Below, piece after piece: positions 17,601 to 25,520 of a stretch of 62,215 bases of DNA. The stretch spans positions 1-62,215 of the forward strand of contig NZ_ABCF01000011.1 in the NCBI RefSeq assembly GCF_000181495.1. The letters are read 5' to 3'. The stretch comes from Bacillus sp. SG-1 (GTDB lineage Bacteria > Bacillota > Bacilli > Bacillales > Bacillaceae_B). A program made the translations under genes and the position numbers. The first letter of the stretch is position 1, and every line of letters begins with the position of its first letter. The notes below the pieces were generated by a model. It saw only the letters and a program-made list of their open reading frames with translations, did not search any database and was not told the DNA's origin.

Positions 17601-17746
17601 GTATCTGCCTTCGTTTCATTTAAAACATTTACCGGAGCATTTGTTTCCTCGTTCGTATTCGCTGCGGCTGGCAGGGCACTGAAGCTGAATAACGTTAACG
17701 TTGTGCTAAGTGTGAGTGGTAAAATCTTCGAGCTGTTCTTTTTCAA
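14627..17746 (-). CDS. LPXTG-anchored acidic repeat surface protein
   Basis: A 1039-aa wall protein. Start TTG with AGAGGT upstream; signal peptide about residues 1-29. Residues 30-135 are Thr/Glu/Ala-rich. About eight 91-aa repeats follow, each with a VTEINLSLP strand, KLVLADGTLVELEE, IVQLWLSIDGEEFTIDL and DLDLNVD; three central copies are nearly identical. Many Asp pairs suggest cation-stabilised beta repeats. A Ser/Asp spacer then leads to LPYTG, a hydrophobic helix and a Lys/Arg tail. The dedicated sortase follows. The repeat type was not recognised; adhesion or matrix scaffolding is inferred. Confidence 0.9.
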   Translation of the reverse strand: MKKNSSKILPLTLSTTLTLFSFSALPAAANTNEETNAPVNVLNETKADTEKTAELKTAETSTQTEADSNTEAAASNEEQTAQEVTSEEANADSEEATEVDQPAKTDDTVKETTETGEEANVEDAEAGEASSETDSDIFELVKAILTGEISAAALVLTDGSRVNLGFENGTWTCLNSDILDDVAGLEVETAGETYTFLYADLLEEISAYVAAWINANVTIAEEEEPAELLTDVNVVLHEDVTVQAASLQLEDGTLVGLDVNNDYAIVGDTEVEADSVTKLWLTIEGEEYEIDLSDVEAENGVLTITVTADDLDLDVDLVTEINLTLPEDIEAEEVKLVLADGTLVELEESDDDSYVLLTEDNVSVDEIVQLWLSIDGEEFTIDLDDIDLDGGVLNIEVEDADLDLNVDLVTEINLSLPNDVEAEEVKLVLADGTLVELEESDDDSYVLLTEDDVSVDEIVQLWLSIDGEEFTIDLDDLDLDGGLLSITVEEADLDLNVDLVTEINLSLPNDIEAEEVKLVLADGTLVELEESDDDSYVLLTEDNVSVDEIVQLWLSIDGEEFTIDLDDLDLDGGLLSITVEEADLDLNVDLVTEINLSLPNDVEAEEVKLVLADGTLVELEESDEDYYVLGTEVEVSIDEIVQLWLLIDGEEFTIDLDDLDLEEGVLNIEVDEADLELDLTAVTEINLTLPEEIEIDDAELVLVDGTVIELEVTDELTFLFEEELYLENIAYLSLTVDGAEYTVDLSEADLEEGVLSVGLDLDVFFDAVTELDLNLPEGLDIEGATVRLTDGSLIDLEVTEDLLFLFEDGELYLQNVAALWLVIDGEEIEIDLTEWDYEVSGEGLLSITLPEDFLDSLVDDNDTEVEFLTGLTINLLNFTGDIDSAVLIYGDNDRLDLDIVDGTLVLNLEDLELELEDLLDLEIVIDGETYLIDFDEDSLTEVDGEVTFDIDFDVDIDEDSDSDTDTDSDTDNDSDSDSNSNSSSDTDETIAGKDSDNDTKKSGMLPYTGESSNLLFYLTGLLISAFGVLNLRKRKLNKE
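15870..16790 (-). repeat. 273-bp tandem coding repeats
   Basis: Within the LPXTG gene, successive copies such as AGTTAATCTCTGTAAC at 15961 and 16234 are exactly 273 bp (91 codons) apart and almost identical over the full unit. The flanking repeats are much more diverged, so the central block arose by recent tandem duplication. Confidence 0.85.
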
Positions 17747-18239
17747 TTTTCATACCTCTTTCCAGTAGTTTAATAGTTTAAGTGATTCAATTTCATAAAT
17801 CGATCGTACGTCGTCCAATGAAAGTGGTCTTCTTCTGTCTGTCGTATTCAATTATCAATCCAGTTATAAAATCGAACTCAGGGCTTATAAATCCCCCGCT
17901 GGTTAGCGCTGATGCGTTACCTCCTTCCAATCAGAAAGTGAGTAAGCCTTTTCATAGTAAACCGGTCACATTTTCGTCCATTCTATGTTAGTTATGTATG
18001 TACCTTTTTTTACCTATTTAGCAAGCGGCTTACAATGGGGGAATTACCCGGAAGAAAACTCGATAAACCAAAGTCCTAAATTTTTTTGTATATTTTTCTG
18101 GAAGAATCAATTATGAATAATTTTCCACTTATGAGAATCGGCACGTTATTAACGGTCAGTCCAAGAAATTACTTGAGGTTTATAACCCATGAAAAGGGTG
18201 AAAATATGAATAGAGAATCTATTAGGGAGGAAGCCACAA
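17747..18239. other. Long leader region of the LPXTG gene and upstream spacer
   Basis: Nearly 500 bases separate the LPXTG start from the next gene. A GGAAGGAGGTAACGC stretch on the minus strand near 17920 resembles a ribosome site but no start codon follows it. CGCTAACCAGCG and nearby GC-rich pieces could fold, but I could not match them to a known riboswitch class. No other gene is seen. Confidence 0.4.
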
Positions 18240-18388
18240 TGAAATCCTTTGTTAAATTACGTCTCTTCTGGCACCAATTTATGCTGGGTTATAACAAAGC
18301 TATCTTGGAAGGCTGCCTGGATGAAGGAATCAAAGCAAAGATCAAGAATAAAATTGAATACCATCGTTTTAACCTTATACAAGACTGA
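18240..18388 (+). CDS. Microprotein (49 aa), paralogue of the one at 47553
   Basis: I place the start at the ATG at 18240, behind AGGGAGG; an in-frame ATG lies 33 bases upstream. The product contains LFWHQFMLGYNKAILEGCLD and ends KIKNKIEYHRFNLIQD. The second half aligns with the 41-aa protein at 47553-47678 (pattern GYxxxxLEdCLDxxxK, then KIxYH). There is no transmembrane segment; it looks like two amphipathic helices with one Cys. The family is unknown to me. It has its own terminator. No riboswitch was found upstream, unlike the paralogue. Confidence 0.7.
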
Positions 18389-18389
18389 T

Positions 18390-18416
18390 CAACTTCCCCC
18401 ATGGGAGTTGGTTTTC
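18390..18416 (+). terminator. Rho-independent terminator
   Basis: CAACTTCCC and GGGAGTTG pair with one mismatch, followed by GTTTTCC. It ends the microprotein gene. Confidence 0.65.
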
Positions 18417-18595
18417 CTACATACTTTCTTCCTCTCTTTGAATAGGACTATTTCCCATTCAAAAAACCTCCACTTTGTATTATGATGAATGAATGAACTT
18501 GAAAATTCCCTCCCTCAAAAAGTTTAACTTTAGGCGGGATTAGGCATATAATTATAGAAGCAAGTCATGTACCTACAGGGGAAATAAAACTTGAA

Positions 18596-19531
18596 ATGGG
18601 AATGATGTTTATGATCGATAACAAAAAAATTCATGATAAATTGCTGGATGTAGTAAAAACCGAAAACATTAAAGTGGATGAAATGCTGAAAGACCACCTC
18701 TATACTAAGCTTGGCGGGAAAGCGGATTTCTTCATCACGCCTACGACATATGAAGAAGTCCAAAATGTTGTGAAGCTTTCGAATGAGGAGAATATTCCTT
18801 TTACGCTGCTTGGAAATGGGTCTAATTTGATCATTAAAGATGGCGGCATCCGCGGAATTGTCATCAACTTGAAGCACCTTGATGATATTTCCACTGATGG
18901 AACGACCATTGTCGCCCAAAGCGGGGCACGGATCATCGATGCTTCCCGACGGGCACTGGCCGAAAGTCTGTCCGGACTTGAATTTGCCTGTGGAATACCG
19001 GGAACGGTCGGTGGCGCCCTGTATATGAATGCCGGTGCTTACGGCGGTGAGATCAAGGATGTCCTCGATTACGCTTATGTTGTGGATAAAGAAGGAAATC
19101 TTGTGAAGAGGCTGGCTTCCGAGTTCGATTTGGATTACCGTACGAGCAACATTCCGGATAATGGGGATATTGTGCTGGAAGCGACCTTTAAGTTGAAACC
19201 GGGGAAATACGAGGAAATTAAAGCCATTATGGATGACCTGACTTATAAGCGTGAGTCCAAGCAGCCGCTTGAGTTTCCTTCCTGTGGATCTGTCTTCAAG
19301 CGTCCTCCAGGATATTTTGCCGGAAAATTGATTCAGGACAGCCAGCTGCAAGGCAAGAATATCGGCGGCGCTGAAGTGTCAACCAAGCATGCCGGTTTTA
19401 TTGTCAATAAAGATAATGCAACGGCAAAGGATTATATCTCTTTGATTGAACATGTGCAGAAGACGGTGAAAGAGAAATTTAATGTCGATCTTGAACGTGA
19501 AGTGCGGATAATCGGCGAGGATCTAGAATAA
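18596..19531 (+). CDS. murB: UDP-N-acetylenolpyruvoylglucosamine reductase
   Basis: About 300 aa. A cytosolic FAD enzyme that reduces UDP-GlcNAc-enolpyruvate to UDP-MurNAc with NADPH, the second committed step of peptidoglycan synthesis. The FAD-binding half has [16 protein letters not shown]; the [18 protein letters not shown] segment reads [19 protein letters not shown]. The catalytic Ser is in [10 protein letters not shown], and the C-terminal TKHAGFIVN segment is typical of the type II (Bacillus) form without the extra loop. The start is uncertain: ATG at 18596, a TTG six bases before, or the ATG at 18611 are all possible after AGGGGAAA. A terminator follows. Confidence 0.95.
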   Translation: MGMMFMIDNKKIHDKLLDVVKTENIKVDEMLKDHLYTKLGGKADFFITPTTYEEVQNVVKLSNEENIPFTLLGNGSNLIIKDGGIRGIVINLKHLDDISTDGTTIVAQSGARIIDASRRALAESLSGLEFACGIPGTVGGALYMNAGAYGGEIKDVLDYAYVVDKEGNLVKRLASEFDLDYRTSNIPDNGDIVLEATFKLKPGKYEEIKAIMDDLTYKRESKQPLEFPSCGSVFKRPPGYFAGKLIQDSQLQGKNIGGAEVSTKHAGFIVNKDNATAKDYISLIEHVQKTVKEKFNVDLEREVRIIGEDLE

Positions 19532-19539
19532 TTGGGAAG

Positions 19540-19571
19540 ACTGCGTACCGTTTGGGATACGCAGTTTTTTT
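19540..19571 (+). terminator. Rho-independent terminator
   Basis: ACTGCGTA and TACGCAGT pair, followed by T7. It ends murB. Confidence 0.85.
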
Positions 19572-19751
19572 GTTGTTGGGTTTTTAAGGGCAAGGGACAG
19601 GCACCCGGCCTTCAAGTTATCTGAGGGAAGAACAAGATTGCCCACCAGTATTTGGAACTGGAATTATCCCTTAATCTTTAATCTCCTCACTTCAGCAAGT
19701 CATTAAAATGGTAAACTATCCTTGAAGCTTTTTAGAATGCGAGTAATTGAC

Positions 19752-21515
19752 ATGCCTGATTGGTCTTATCATGTTATTTTCAAACCTATCCTGAATAAAC
19801 TATCCCCCGTTACTTCCCGGGAATTCATTCATAAAGGGATGAACAGGATTGCCTCCCTTCCTTGTGGTCCTCATATCATCAATTTTTTAGGCCGCGAAGA
19901 AAGCTTCCCCTCCCTCTCCCGACATATAGATGGGCTGACTTTTTCTAATCCAGTCGGGCTTTCAGGGAAGGTTGACCCTTTTCTTTCCGGCACCAAGGCG
20001 TTTGCTAATTTAGGATTTGGGTTTCTTGAGATTGGACCGGTCTCTCTGCAAGGAACGAAAAATCTTTCGGATCCTTTAGTAGACTATGAAGACCTACAGA
20101 TCTGCTTTCCGGAAGGTGAATCACTTGGACTGAAATCCGTCACTGAAAGGCTTAAAAACATCAAGAAGAAGCAGCCGATTTTCATCAGGATTACTGGGAC
20201 TGACCATGAATTACAGGCAATGGTTGGGGAACTTGAAAAGACTGCGGATGCTTTCATTGTAGATAACCTTTTGGTCCCTTTAACATCAGATAAACCTATC
20301 TATCTTGCAATCTCAAATCCTAGCGAACTTAGCGTTAATGAACTTCACCAATTTTCCGGCATAGTTCTTGAATTGGGTGAACAATACACTCCGGACAATT
20401 TTCTTAAGGTAAAACAATTGCGGGAAAAAGGATTTTCGAAAACCATACTGACATCGGGGTCCATTTTAGAGCCTCAGGATGCTCTTCATCTGCTGGAGGC
20501 AGGGGCCGACTCTGTTATGTTATCCGGAGGCTATGTATTTTCAGGTCCCGGCCTGACGAAAAGGATTAAAGAAGCCCTGGTCTCAAAAGAAGCGCCACCT
20601 GCCCTGCAGCCCGGCTGGTTTGCTTATTGGCTTTTCGGTTTATTCATTTTTCTTGGAGGAGTTCTTGCTCTTATATTCAGCATCACTTCTATTGTCCTGC
20701 CTTATGATGAATTGTTTTTGGGGATGAAAAAGGAAGAGATTTGGGCGTATAATAAGCGGATTATGTTATTCATGGCCCATGACAGGATGACTCTTGCAGG
20801 TACCATGATATCAGGCGGCATTGTCTATATGAACCTTGCCAAATACGGGGTTAGGAATCAATTACGATGGGCAAAGCAAGCCATTGATAAGGCCGCTATT
20901 GTTGGCTTCCTGGGAATCTTTGCTTTCATTGGCTTCGGTTATTTTGATTGGCTTCACCTGCTCTTTTGGCTTGTCCTGCTCCCTTTTTATATTGTTGGTT
21001 TTATAAAAACCAAAGGTATTCGAGGGACCCCCTCTTCTAAGAATCGAAGGAACCACCGCATATGGAAAGCATCCTTGCTTGGACAATTCCTTTTTGTCCT
21101 GCTGGGCTTTTCCTTTGTTTTGGGAGGGGTCATCATTTCTCTGTATGGAGTCACAACCGTTTTCGTTCCGACCGACCTGCTATACCTGTGCATGACACCC
21201 GAAATGCTGGAGGCTTTCAATGAGAGGCTGATTCCTGTAATTGCACATGATCGCGCAGGTTTCGGCAGTGCTTTGTTGAGTGTCGGACTGCTCGTTTTAT
21301 TATTGGCGCTTTGGGGTTTTCAGCAGGGAAACAGATGGGTGTGGCGGACGTTCCTCTTTGGCGGCCTTCCAGCATTCATTGCCGGCATTTATGTTCATTT
21401 TGCCATTGGCTATACAAGTTTCATACACTTGCTGCCGGCTTATTTCGCTATCATGCTTTATATAGGCGGCTTGGTGACGACTTATAGGTATTTTCATAAA
21501 GATACTGATATGTAA
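19752..21515 (+). CDS. Dihydroorotate dehydrogenase-like domain fused to a duplicated membrane module
   Basis: 587 aa from the ATG at 19752 (MPDWSYH), preferred over TTG at 19722 because neither has a clear ribosome site and MPDW starts are what I recall for relatives. Residues about 1-290 follow a class 2 DHODH barrel: SNPVGLSGKVDP, GFGFLEIGPVS, and a phosphate-site GADSVMLSGGYVFSGPGL. The NxSxPN active-site motif is not visible, so orotate chemistry is doubtful. Residues about 300-587 are membrane-embedded and contain two copies of a module (LPYDELFLGM...AHDR and VPTDLLYLCM...AHDR). Possibly an FMN-dependent membrane protein; function unknown. Confidence 0.75.
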   Translation: MPDWSYHVIFKPILNKLSPVTSREFIHKGMNRIASLPCGPHIINFLGREESFPSLSRHIDGLTFSNPVGLSGKVDPFLSGTKAFANLGFGFLEIGPVSLQGTKNLSDPLVDYEDLQICFPEGESLGLKSVTERLKNIKKKQPIFIRITGTDHELQAMVGELEKTADAFIVDNLLVPLTSDKPIYLAISNPSELSVNELHQFSGIVLELGEQYTPDNFLKVKQLREKGFSKTILTSGSILEPQDALHLLEAGADSVMLSGGYVFSGPGLTKRIKEALVSKEAPPALQPGWFAYWLFGLFIFLGGVLALIFSITSIVLPYDELFLGMKKEEIWAYNKRIMLFMAHDRMTLAGTMISGGIVYMNLAKYGVRNQLRWAKQAIDKAAIVGFLGIFAFIGFGYFDWLHLLFWLVLLPFYIVGFIKTKGIRGTPSSKNRRNHRIWKASLLGQFLFVLLGFSFVLGGVIISLYGVTTVFVPTDLLYLCMTPEMLEAFNERLIPVIAHDRAGFGSALLSVGLLVLLLALWGFQQGNRWVWRTFLFGGLPAFIAGIYVHFAIGYTSFIHLLPAYFAIMLYIGGLVTTYRYFHKDTDM

Positions 21516-21552
21516 GGACCGAGGAGGCAAGATAGCTGTCTCCTCGGTCCTT
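21515..21552 (+). terminator. Terminator-like hairpin
   Basis: GGACCGAGGAG pairs perfectly with CTCCTCGGTCC just after the stop of the DHODH-like gene. Only a short T-rich tail follows. Confidence 0.6.
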
Positions 21553-21693
21553 CGACATATTTCCTCGGAAATTGTTGGGATTTTTGTTGTTTATATTTTG
21601 TTTAAGTCTGGGTATTACCTTAATAGATAAAAAAACTAGGCCAGTTCTTCATCAAGAAATCCATAATATAAATCCAAAAAAGGAGCGATTCTT

Positions 21694-21795
21694 ATGAAGA
21701 TTAAAGTGAAAAGCTGGAGAATGCTTACGCCGCAGGATAAACTGTTTATTCTAAAAGCCATCAGCCAGCGGTCGTTGTTGAAACAGAGTGCCTGA
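21694..21795 (+). CDS. Candidate 33-aa peptide
   Basis: ATG preceded by AAAAAAGGAGCG at good spacing. The product is basic and amphipathic (VKSWRMLTPQDKLFILKAIS) and lies alone in a 540-bp gap between convergent genes. No family was recognised. The ribosome site is the main support; there is no nearby terminator with a T run. Confidence 0.45.
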   Translation: MKIKVKSWRMLTPQDKLFILKAISQRSLLKQSA

Positions 21796-21982
21796 AATCC
21801 CCATTTATTACCACCCGTCCTGGCAGGCCTAGTTATTTTATATAAGGCTCTTTTCTTAAACTTTGTTGCTATTTAATATAAATTCCATGAGATATGCCTT
21901 GATTCACAGAAAATAAGCTGGCAGCAATCAATAAAAGAGCTAATTTATCTTGTATAGAGAAAAAAGCCCTTGTCTCCAAGGG

Positions 21983-22009
21983 AAAAATCCGGCTCTTTGG
22001 ATTTTTCCG
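21983..22009 (-). terminator. Hairpin downstream of the acetamidase gene
   Basis: GGAAAAATCC and GGATTTTTCC form a perfect 10-bp stem about 50 bases past the stop. It is probably the transcript end. Confidence 0.55.
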
Positions 22010-22055
22010 AGAGCAACAATTTATACGAAAACAGCGTTATATAAAAACCTCAGAA

Positions 22056-22970
22056 TTATTCCTTTTTAACCAGAAATTCCGGTTTTCCTATCTTATCTAA
22101 TAAATAGCTCGGTACAAAAAATCTGGCAGTCATCAGTGGATCAACAATTTGTGAGATTTGTGATTGACCAGCAGCACTGAATAACATCGTCAATTCATTC
22201 AGGGTCAGATCGGTTTGCGGCAGCATCGCATCAATCATGATTTCGACTGCACTTTTTGCTGCTTCATCTACCGTTTCCTTAGAAACAATAACAGCAAGTC
22301 CTTCGCTCGTTTCCACAAATGGATAAGGAATCGATGACCCTTTTACCACTTCTAACGTGACCGTCACTTCACCTGGAATCTCTATACCACTCACACTGAT
22401 TTCCCCGTCCCCCATTGCTGCATGAAGGTCACCGAGTCCAAACAAAGCTCCCTCCTGGAAAACAGGCAAATACAATGTGCTTCCTTCTGCAATAAGCTTC
22501 GTATCCATATTTCCGCCGTGAGCTCCTGGCGTCCCATTGGAAACCGCCCCTTCTTCAGGTGCCACTCCAATGACCCCGATCATCGGATTCAGCGGAACTC
22601 TGATCTCCTCACTAAAAATTGCTTCATTCCCTTCAATCAGAATCATCTTTACCTGAGACTCCTCAATTCTGTGTCCCATGACTCCCAGTCCCGGTTGCAC
22701 CATCATGACTCCTCTATCACCGAGTTCAATTTTTTCGATTTTTACTTTTAAAATATCACCAGGGTTGGCTCCCTCAACGTAGACTGCACCTGTTGCCGGA
22801 TTGATTTGATTCCAATCCAACGCCTTCAGTTCCGTTTCCTCCGAAGTGATCTGATCCTGAAAGCAGTCACATGTTTCTATTGCAAGAGTCGTGCCGGAAG
22901 CTACTCTATGTGAAATACTATTTTCCTTAGTGAATGAATAAAAAATTCGGTCCTTATTAATCGTTAACAA
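22056..22970 (-). CDS. Acetamidase/formamidase-family protein
   Basis: 304 aa, the usual length for the Bacillus branch of the FmdA/AmdA family, which hydrolyses short amides to ammonia and the acid. Start TTG (MLTINKDRIFYSF) behind an AAGAAGGG site. Family features: NPATGAVYVEGANPGD, PGLGVMGHRI, then GAHGGNMDTKLI with the metal-ligand His, and LGDLHAAMGDGEISVSGIE. It is cytosolic and stands alone, so the true substrate is not indicated by context. Confidence 0.88.
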   Translation of the reverse strand: MLTINKDRIFYSFTKENSISHRVASGTTLAIETCDCFQDQITSEETELKALDWNQINPATGAVYVEGANPGDILKVKIEKIELGDRGVMMVQPGLGVMGHRIEESQVKMILIEGNEAIFSEEIRVPLNPMIGVIGVAPEEGAVSNGTPGAHGGNMDTKLIAEGSTLYLPVFQEGALFGLGDLHAAMGDGEISVSGIEIPGEVTVTLEVVKGSSIPYPFVETSEGLAVIVSKETVDEAAKSAVEIMIDAMLPQTDLTLNELTMLFSAAGQSQISQIVDPLMTARFFVPSYLLDKIGKPEFLVKKE

Positions 22971-23082
22971 TGCAATCCCTTCTTTCTTTTTTCTTAGCCT
23001 GCATTATTATTTTCGACCTCCTATGGCCACTTTCCTTTCTTTTCGTTACTATAATTGAAAAAGGAGGTTTTGTTTTCACCAA

Positions 23083-23733
23083 ATGAACCTTAAGCACCTT
23101 CAAGAACAAATCGTAGATATCATAAAAAAGCAAAACAGACTTGATAAAGGGGCAAAAGTTGATTATAAAGCCCGGACTAAAGGAAATACCTATCAGTTAA
23201 AGGTTTCGTTAAAAAAAGCCAAGCACCCTATTTGGAGAAGAATCCTTGTGCAGGATGACATCACTCTTCATGGTCTTCATCAAATTATTCAGGCTGTTAT
23301 GGGATGGACGGATACTCATTTATATGAATTTCGAATGGGGAACGTATTGTTTAAATTAGATCAAGAGGAAGATTGGGGGAGTTCAAAGTTCCAGGAAATC
23401 CACGAAACCAGAGAAGTACTGCTGGGGAATGTGCTTATAAAAGAAGGGCAAAAGCTTGATTACACTTATGATTTCGGTGATAACTGGGAACACAGCATAT
23501 TACTTGAGAAAGTCTTAGAGGAAGAAACACTGGCTTCTCCTAAGTGCCTGAAAGGAAAACGGGCGCGCCCTCCTGAAGACTGCGGCGGCATAGAGTGTTA
23601 CATAGAATTAGTGGAACGGCTGAAGGCCCCTGAAGCAGATGACGAAGAGATTCAATATCTACGGGACCTGGACCCTGAACACTTTGACTTGGAAGAGACG
23701 AATGAGATTTTAAGTAAGTTAGTGTTGGATTAA
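23083..23733 (+). CDS. Plasmid pRiA4b ORF-3-like family protein
   Basis: 216 aa; AAGGAGG lies 15-20 bases before the ATG. After a short helical lead, residues about 45-190 follow the PRiA4 ORF3 pattern: LKKAKHPIWRRILVQDD, LHGLHQIIQAVMGW, HLYEFRMG, LDYTYDFGDNWEHSI and PPEDCGGIECYIEL. The family is widespread in bacteria and sometimes carried as a passenger in mobile elements; its biochemical role is unknown. No mobile element is visible next to it here. A small gene follows after about 85 bases. Confidence 0.88.
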   Translation: MNLKHLQEQIVDIIKKQNRLDKGAKVDYKARTKGNTYQLKVSLKKAKHPIWRRILVQDDITLHGLHQIIQAVMGWTDTHLYEFRMGNVLFKLDQEEDWGSSKFQEIHETREVLLGNVLIKEGQKLDYTYDFGDNWEHSILLEKVLEEETLASPKCLKGKRARPPEDCGGIECYIELVERLKAPEADDEEIQYLRDLDPEHFDLEETNEILSKLVLD

Positions 23734-23819
23734 GATCTAATTCTCCTTTCAAACGTTTATCTCCTTTCTCAGCGGGAAACTATTAATTGACAAACAGACA
23801 TTCGAAAGGAGAAAACACA

Positions 23820-24023
23820 TTGAAAAAATTTCATGTAGAATTTCATTTTGATAATGAAAATACGGTCTCTTTTTTAATAGAAGAAGAACGGACAGAAGCT
23901 ACGGTGCTTCACAAAATCTTCGGAAATGACTCGAATCACTTTGTTTTTAAGGAAGATGATGTTTTATACAGAATTCAGTTAAACAAAGTTACTCATGTAG
24001 CGGTTAAAGAAGTTAAGGAATAA
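23820..24023 (+). CDS. Small protein (67 aa), unknown
   Basis: The start is TTG at 23820 with AAAGGAG at eight bases; an ATG 33 bases further up would place the ribosome site inside the gene. The product reads KKFHVEFHFDNENTVSFLI, then VLYRIQLNKVTHVAVKEV, a small all-beta or alpha-beta pattern. No motif was recognised. It shares a terminator region with the convergent diguanylate cyclase gene. Confidence 0.7.
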   Translation: MKKFHVEFHFDNENTVSFLIEEERTEATVLHKIFGNDSNHFVFKEDDVLYRIQLNKVTHVAVKEVKE

Positions 24024-24026
24024 TGG

Positions 24027-24063
24027 AAAAGCAGTCTGGTGTGTTTGCCAGACTGCTTTTTTA
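24027..24063. terminator. Terminator between convergent genes
   Basis: AAAAGCAGTCTGG pairs with CCAGACTGCTTTT. The T run on the plus strand overlaps the stop codon of the convergent GGDEF gene. Confidence 0.8.
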
Positions 24064-25095
24064 TCTATTGGAGACAACTTTATTCCGTCCGCTATTTTTC
24101 GCTTTATATAGAGCTTTATCTGCCCTGTTCAGGAGGGTATCGAGGGTATCACCTTCCTGTAAAGCAGTGACACCAAAACTGGCTGTTAATGAACCGACTG
24201 CCTCAAAACGGTGCTGAGCAATATGTGCTCTGATTTTCTCCGCAAGAATAGCAGCTTCATTGAGATCATTTTTGAGGATTATCATGAATTCCTCTCCGCC
24301 CCACCGGCCCAGCATATTTTCTTCTTTCAAGACCTCTAACGTTTCATTGGTAAATTCCTTTAATACCTCATCACCCGCAGTATGGCCAAAAGTATCATTG
24401 ATTTGTTTGAAATGATCGATATCCAGGTAGATAATCGAAATTTTTTGCTGTTTTTTTAAAGCTTGATGCAGTGCTTGATCAATTTTTCTTCTATTTGGCA
24501 ATCCTGTCAGATAATCTGTATTTGCGAGTTCTTCCATCACTTCCGCCTTAATATATCTTTGCTTTACCGTCTGCAGAAAGAACAGGGTAAGAATGAAGAC
24601 AAGGTTGGCAAACATATATTGAACCAGGATGGTTGCTGCCGGGGTTCCAATTAACTCCGGAAACTTGTATACACCAACACCTAGAAACCATATATAAGTA
24701 ATCGCTATTGTAAGAAGAGCCAACCTGCTATTCAGCAGGAAGAACAAAAACATATAGAAAATCGGCATCCAAAAGGTAAAAGTCCCAAGTGTTCCTGTTT
24801 GTTCCAGTTCATAGCTGACGACATATGTGAATTTAATGGCACTCACCAGACATATGGCTATAATATTGAATTTTTCTGTATTTTCAATCCAATCCTTTTT
24901 GAAAAATACAATCCACGAGGAAATAATAAAAAATAGTATGAGCGTCGGCAATATGACCATATTAATCCGGTCAGGTGAATCCGATTGGCTTTCTTCATAC
25001 CAACCTAGACTGGCTACAAAAAGAAAGATAGGAAGCAGCACAGCATAAAAGCGATGTTTTAACTTTTGAAGTGATAACGGTATTCCCTTTGTCAT
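24061..25095 (-). CDS. Membrane diguanylate cyclase (GGDEF domain)
   Basis: 344 aa. The ATG at 25095 is chosen because GGGAG is nine bases upstream; the ATG at 25101 would be only three bases away. Six or so N-terminal hydrophobic segments (residues about 15-185) form a sensor-like membrane domain. The GGDEF domain follows: ANTDYLTGLPNRRKID, LDIDHFKQINDTFGH, then the active-site signature GRWGGEEF. The intact GGEEF indicates synthesis of c-di-GMP from two GTP. No RxxD inhibitory site is seen before the signature. A c-di-GMP-I riboswitch with a terminator precedes the gene, so it probably responds to its own product. Confidence 0.92.
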   Translation of the reverse strand: MTKGIPLSLQKLKHRFYAVLLPIFLFVASLGWYEESQSDSPDRINMVILPTLILFFIISSWIVFFKKDWIENTEKFNIIAICLVSAIKFTYVVSYELEQTGTLGTFTFWMPIFYMFLFFLLNSRLALLTIAITYIWFLGVGVYKFPELIGTPAATILVQYMFANLVFILTLFFLQTVKQRYIKAEVMEELANTDYLTGLPNRRKIDQALHQALKKQQKISIIYLDIDHFKQINDTFGHTAGDEVLKEFTNETLEVLKEENMLGRWGGEEFMIILKNDLNEAAILAEKIRAHIAQHRFEAVGSLTASFGVTALQEGDTLDTLLNRADKALYKAKNSGRNKVVSNR

Positions 25096-25128
25096 GGCCA
25101 TTCTCTCCCTATCCACAAATCCTGTGCA

Positions 25129-25157
25129 AATAAAAAACGCACTCAAAGAGGGCGCAA
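25129..25157 (-). terminator. Riboswitch expression-platform terminator
   Basis: On the minus strand CGCCCTC faces GAGTGCG with one mismatch and is followed by T6. It lies between the aptamer and the GGDEF gene, the position of a transcription-attenuating terminator. Confidence 0.65.
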
Positions 25158-25167
25158 TACCGTGGTG

Positions 25168-25250
25168 TGTGCAACTGGCTGGCATATCCTTATTGGATGG
25201 TAGCCCCTGTAGTTTTGCGTCCCAGCCTTTCGACTGATTTGCCAATATTT
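25168..25250 (-). ncRNA. c-di-GMP-I (GEMM) riboswitch upstream of the GGDEF gene
   Basis: Read on the minus strand: CAGTCGAAAGGCTG gives the GAAA-tetraloop arm, then GGACGCAAAACTACAGGGGC, the family core with GACGCAAA, and ATGCCAGCCAGTTGC closing the second arm and P1. These elements and their order are those of GEMM-I. It lies about 75-155 bases before the cyclase start. Confidence 0.85.
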
Positions 25251-25317
25251 AAATTTATTAGTTCTTATTACCTATATTCTACACTTCTATTAATTGGAAT
25301 ACAAGTGTATTCTTTAC

Positions 25318-25364
25318 CATATTAAAGCACTAAGAGGGACAGTCCCTCTTAGTGCTTTAATATG
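25318..25364. repeat. Palindromic REP element
   Basis: A perfect 47-bp palindrome around GGGACAGTCCC, with arms CACTAAGA and flanking AAAGC. It lies between the GGDEF leader and trhO. Same family as the repeats at 26538, 26595, 30160, 37479, 39041, 41370 and 59961. Confidence 0.9.
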
Positions 25365-25520
25365 ATAAAGTGATGAAATCCTCATCTCCTCACTACGTTA
25401 ATCTGTAATAAAAATTTCCACTAATATTTTTATCACTTTTTTGCTATAATAGTAAATCGTAAGAGAAATGGCATCTGGCATTTATATCTTGCAAATATAA
25501 ATCGATAGGTGGAAATGAAT

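Noticed and set aside
17760-17990. Riboswitch in the LPXTG leader
   Set aside because: GC-rich foldable pieces exist, but I could not match any known aptamer core; kept only as an unexplained leader.
18530-19351. 273-aa minus-strand frame opposite murB
   Set aside because: murB is certain on the plus strand; the antisense frame has no homology or start signal.
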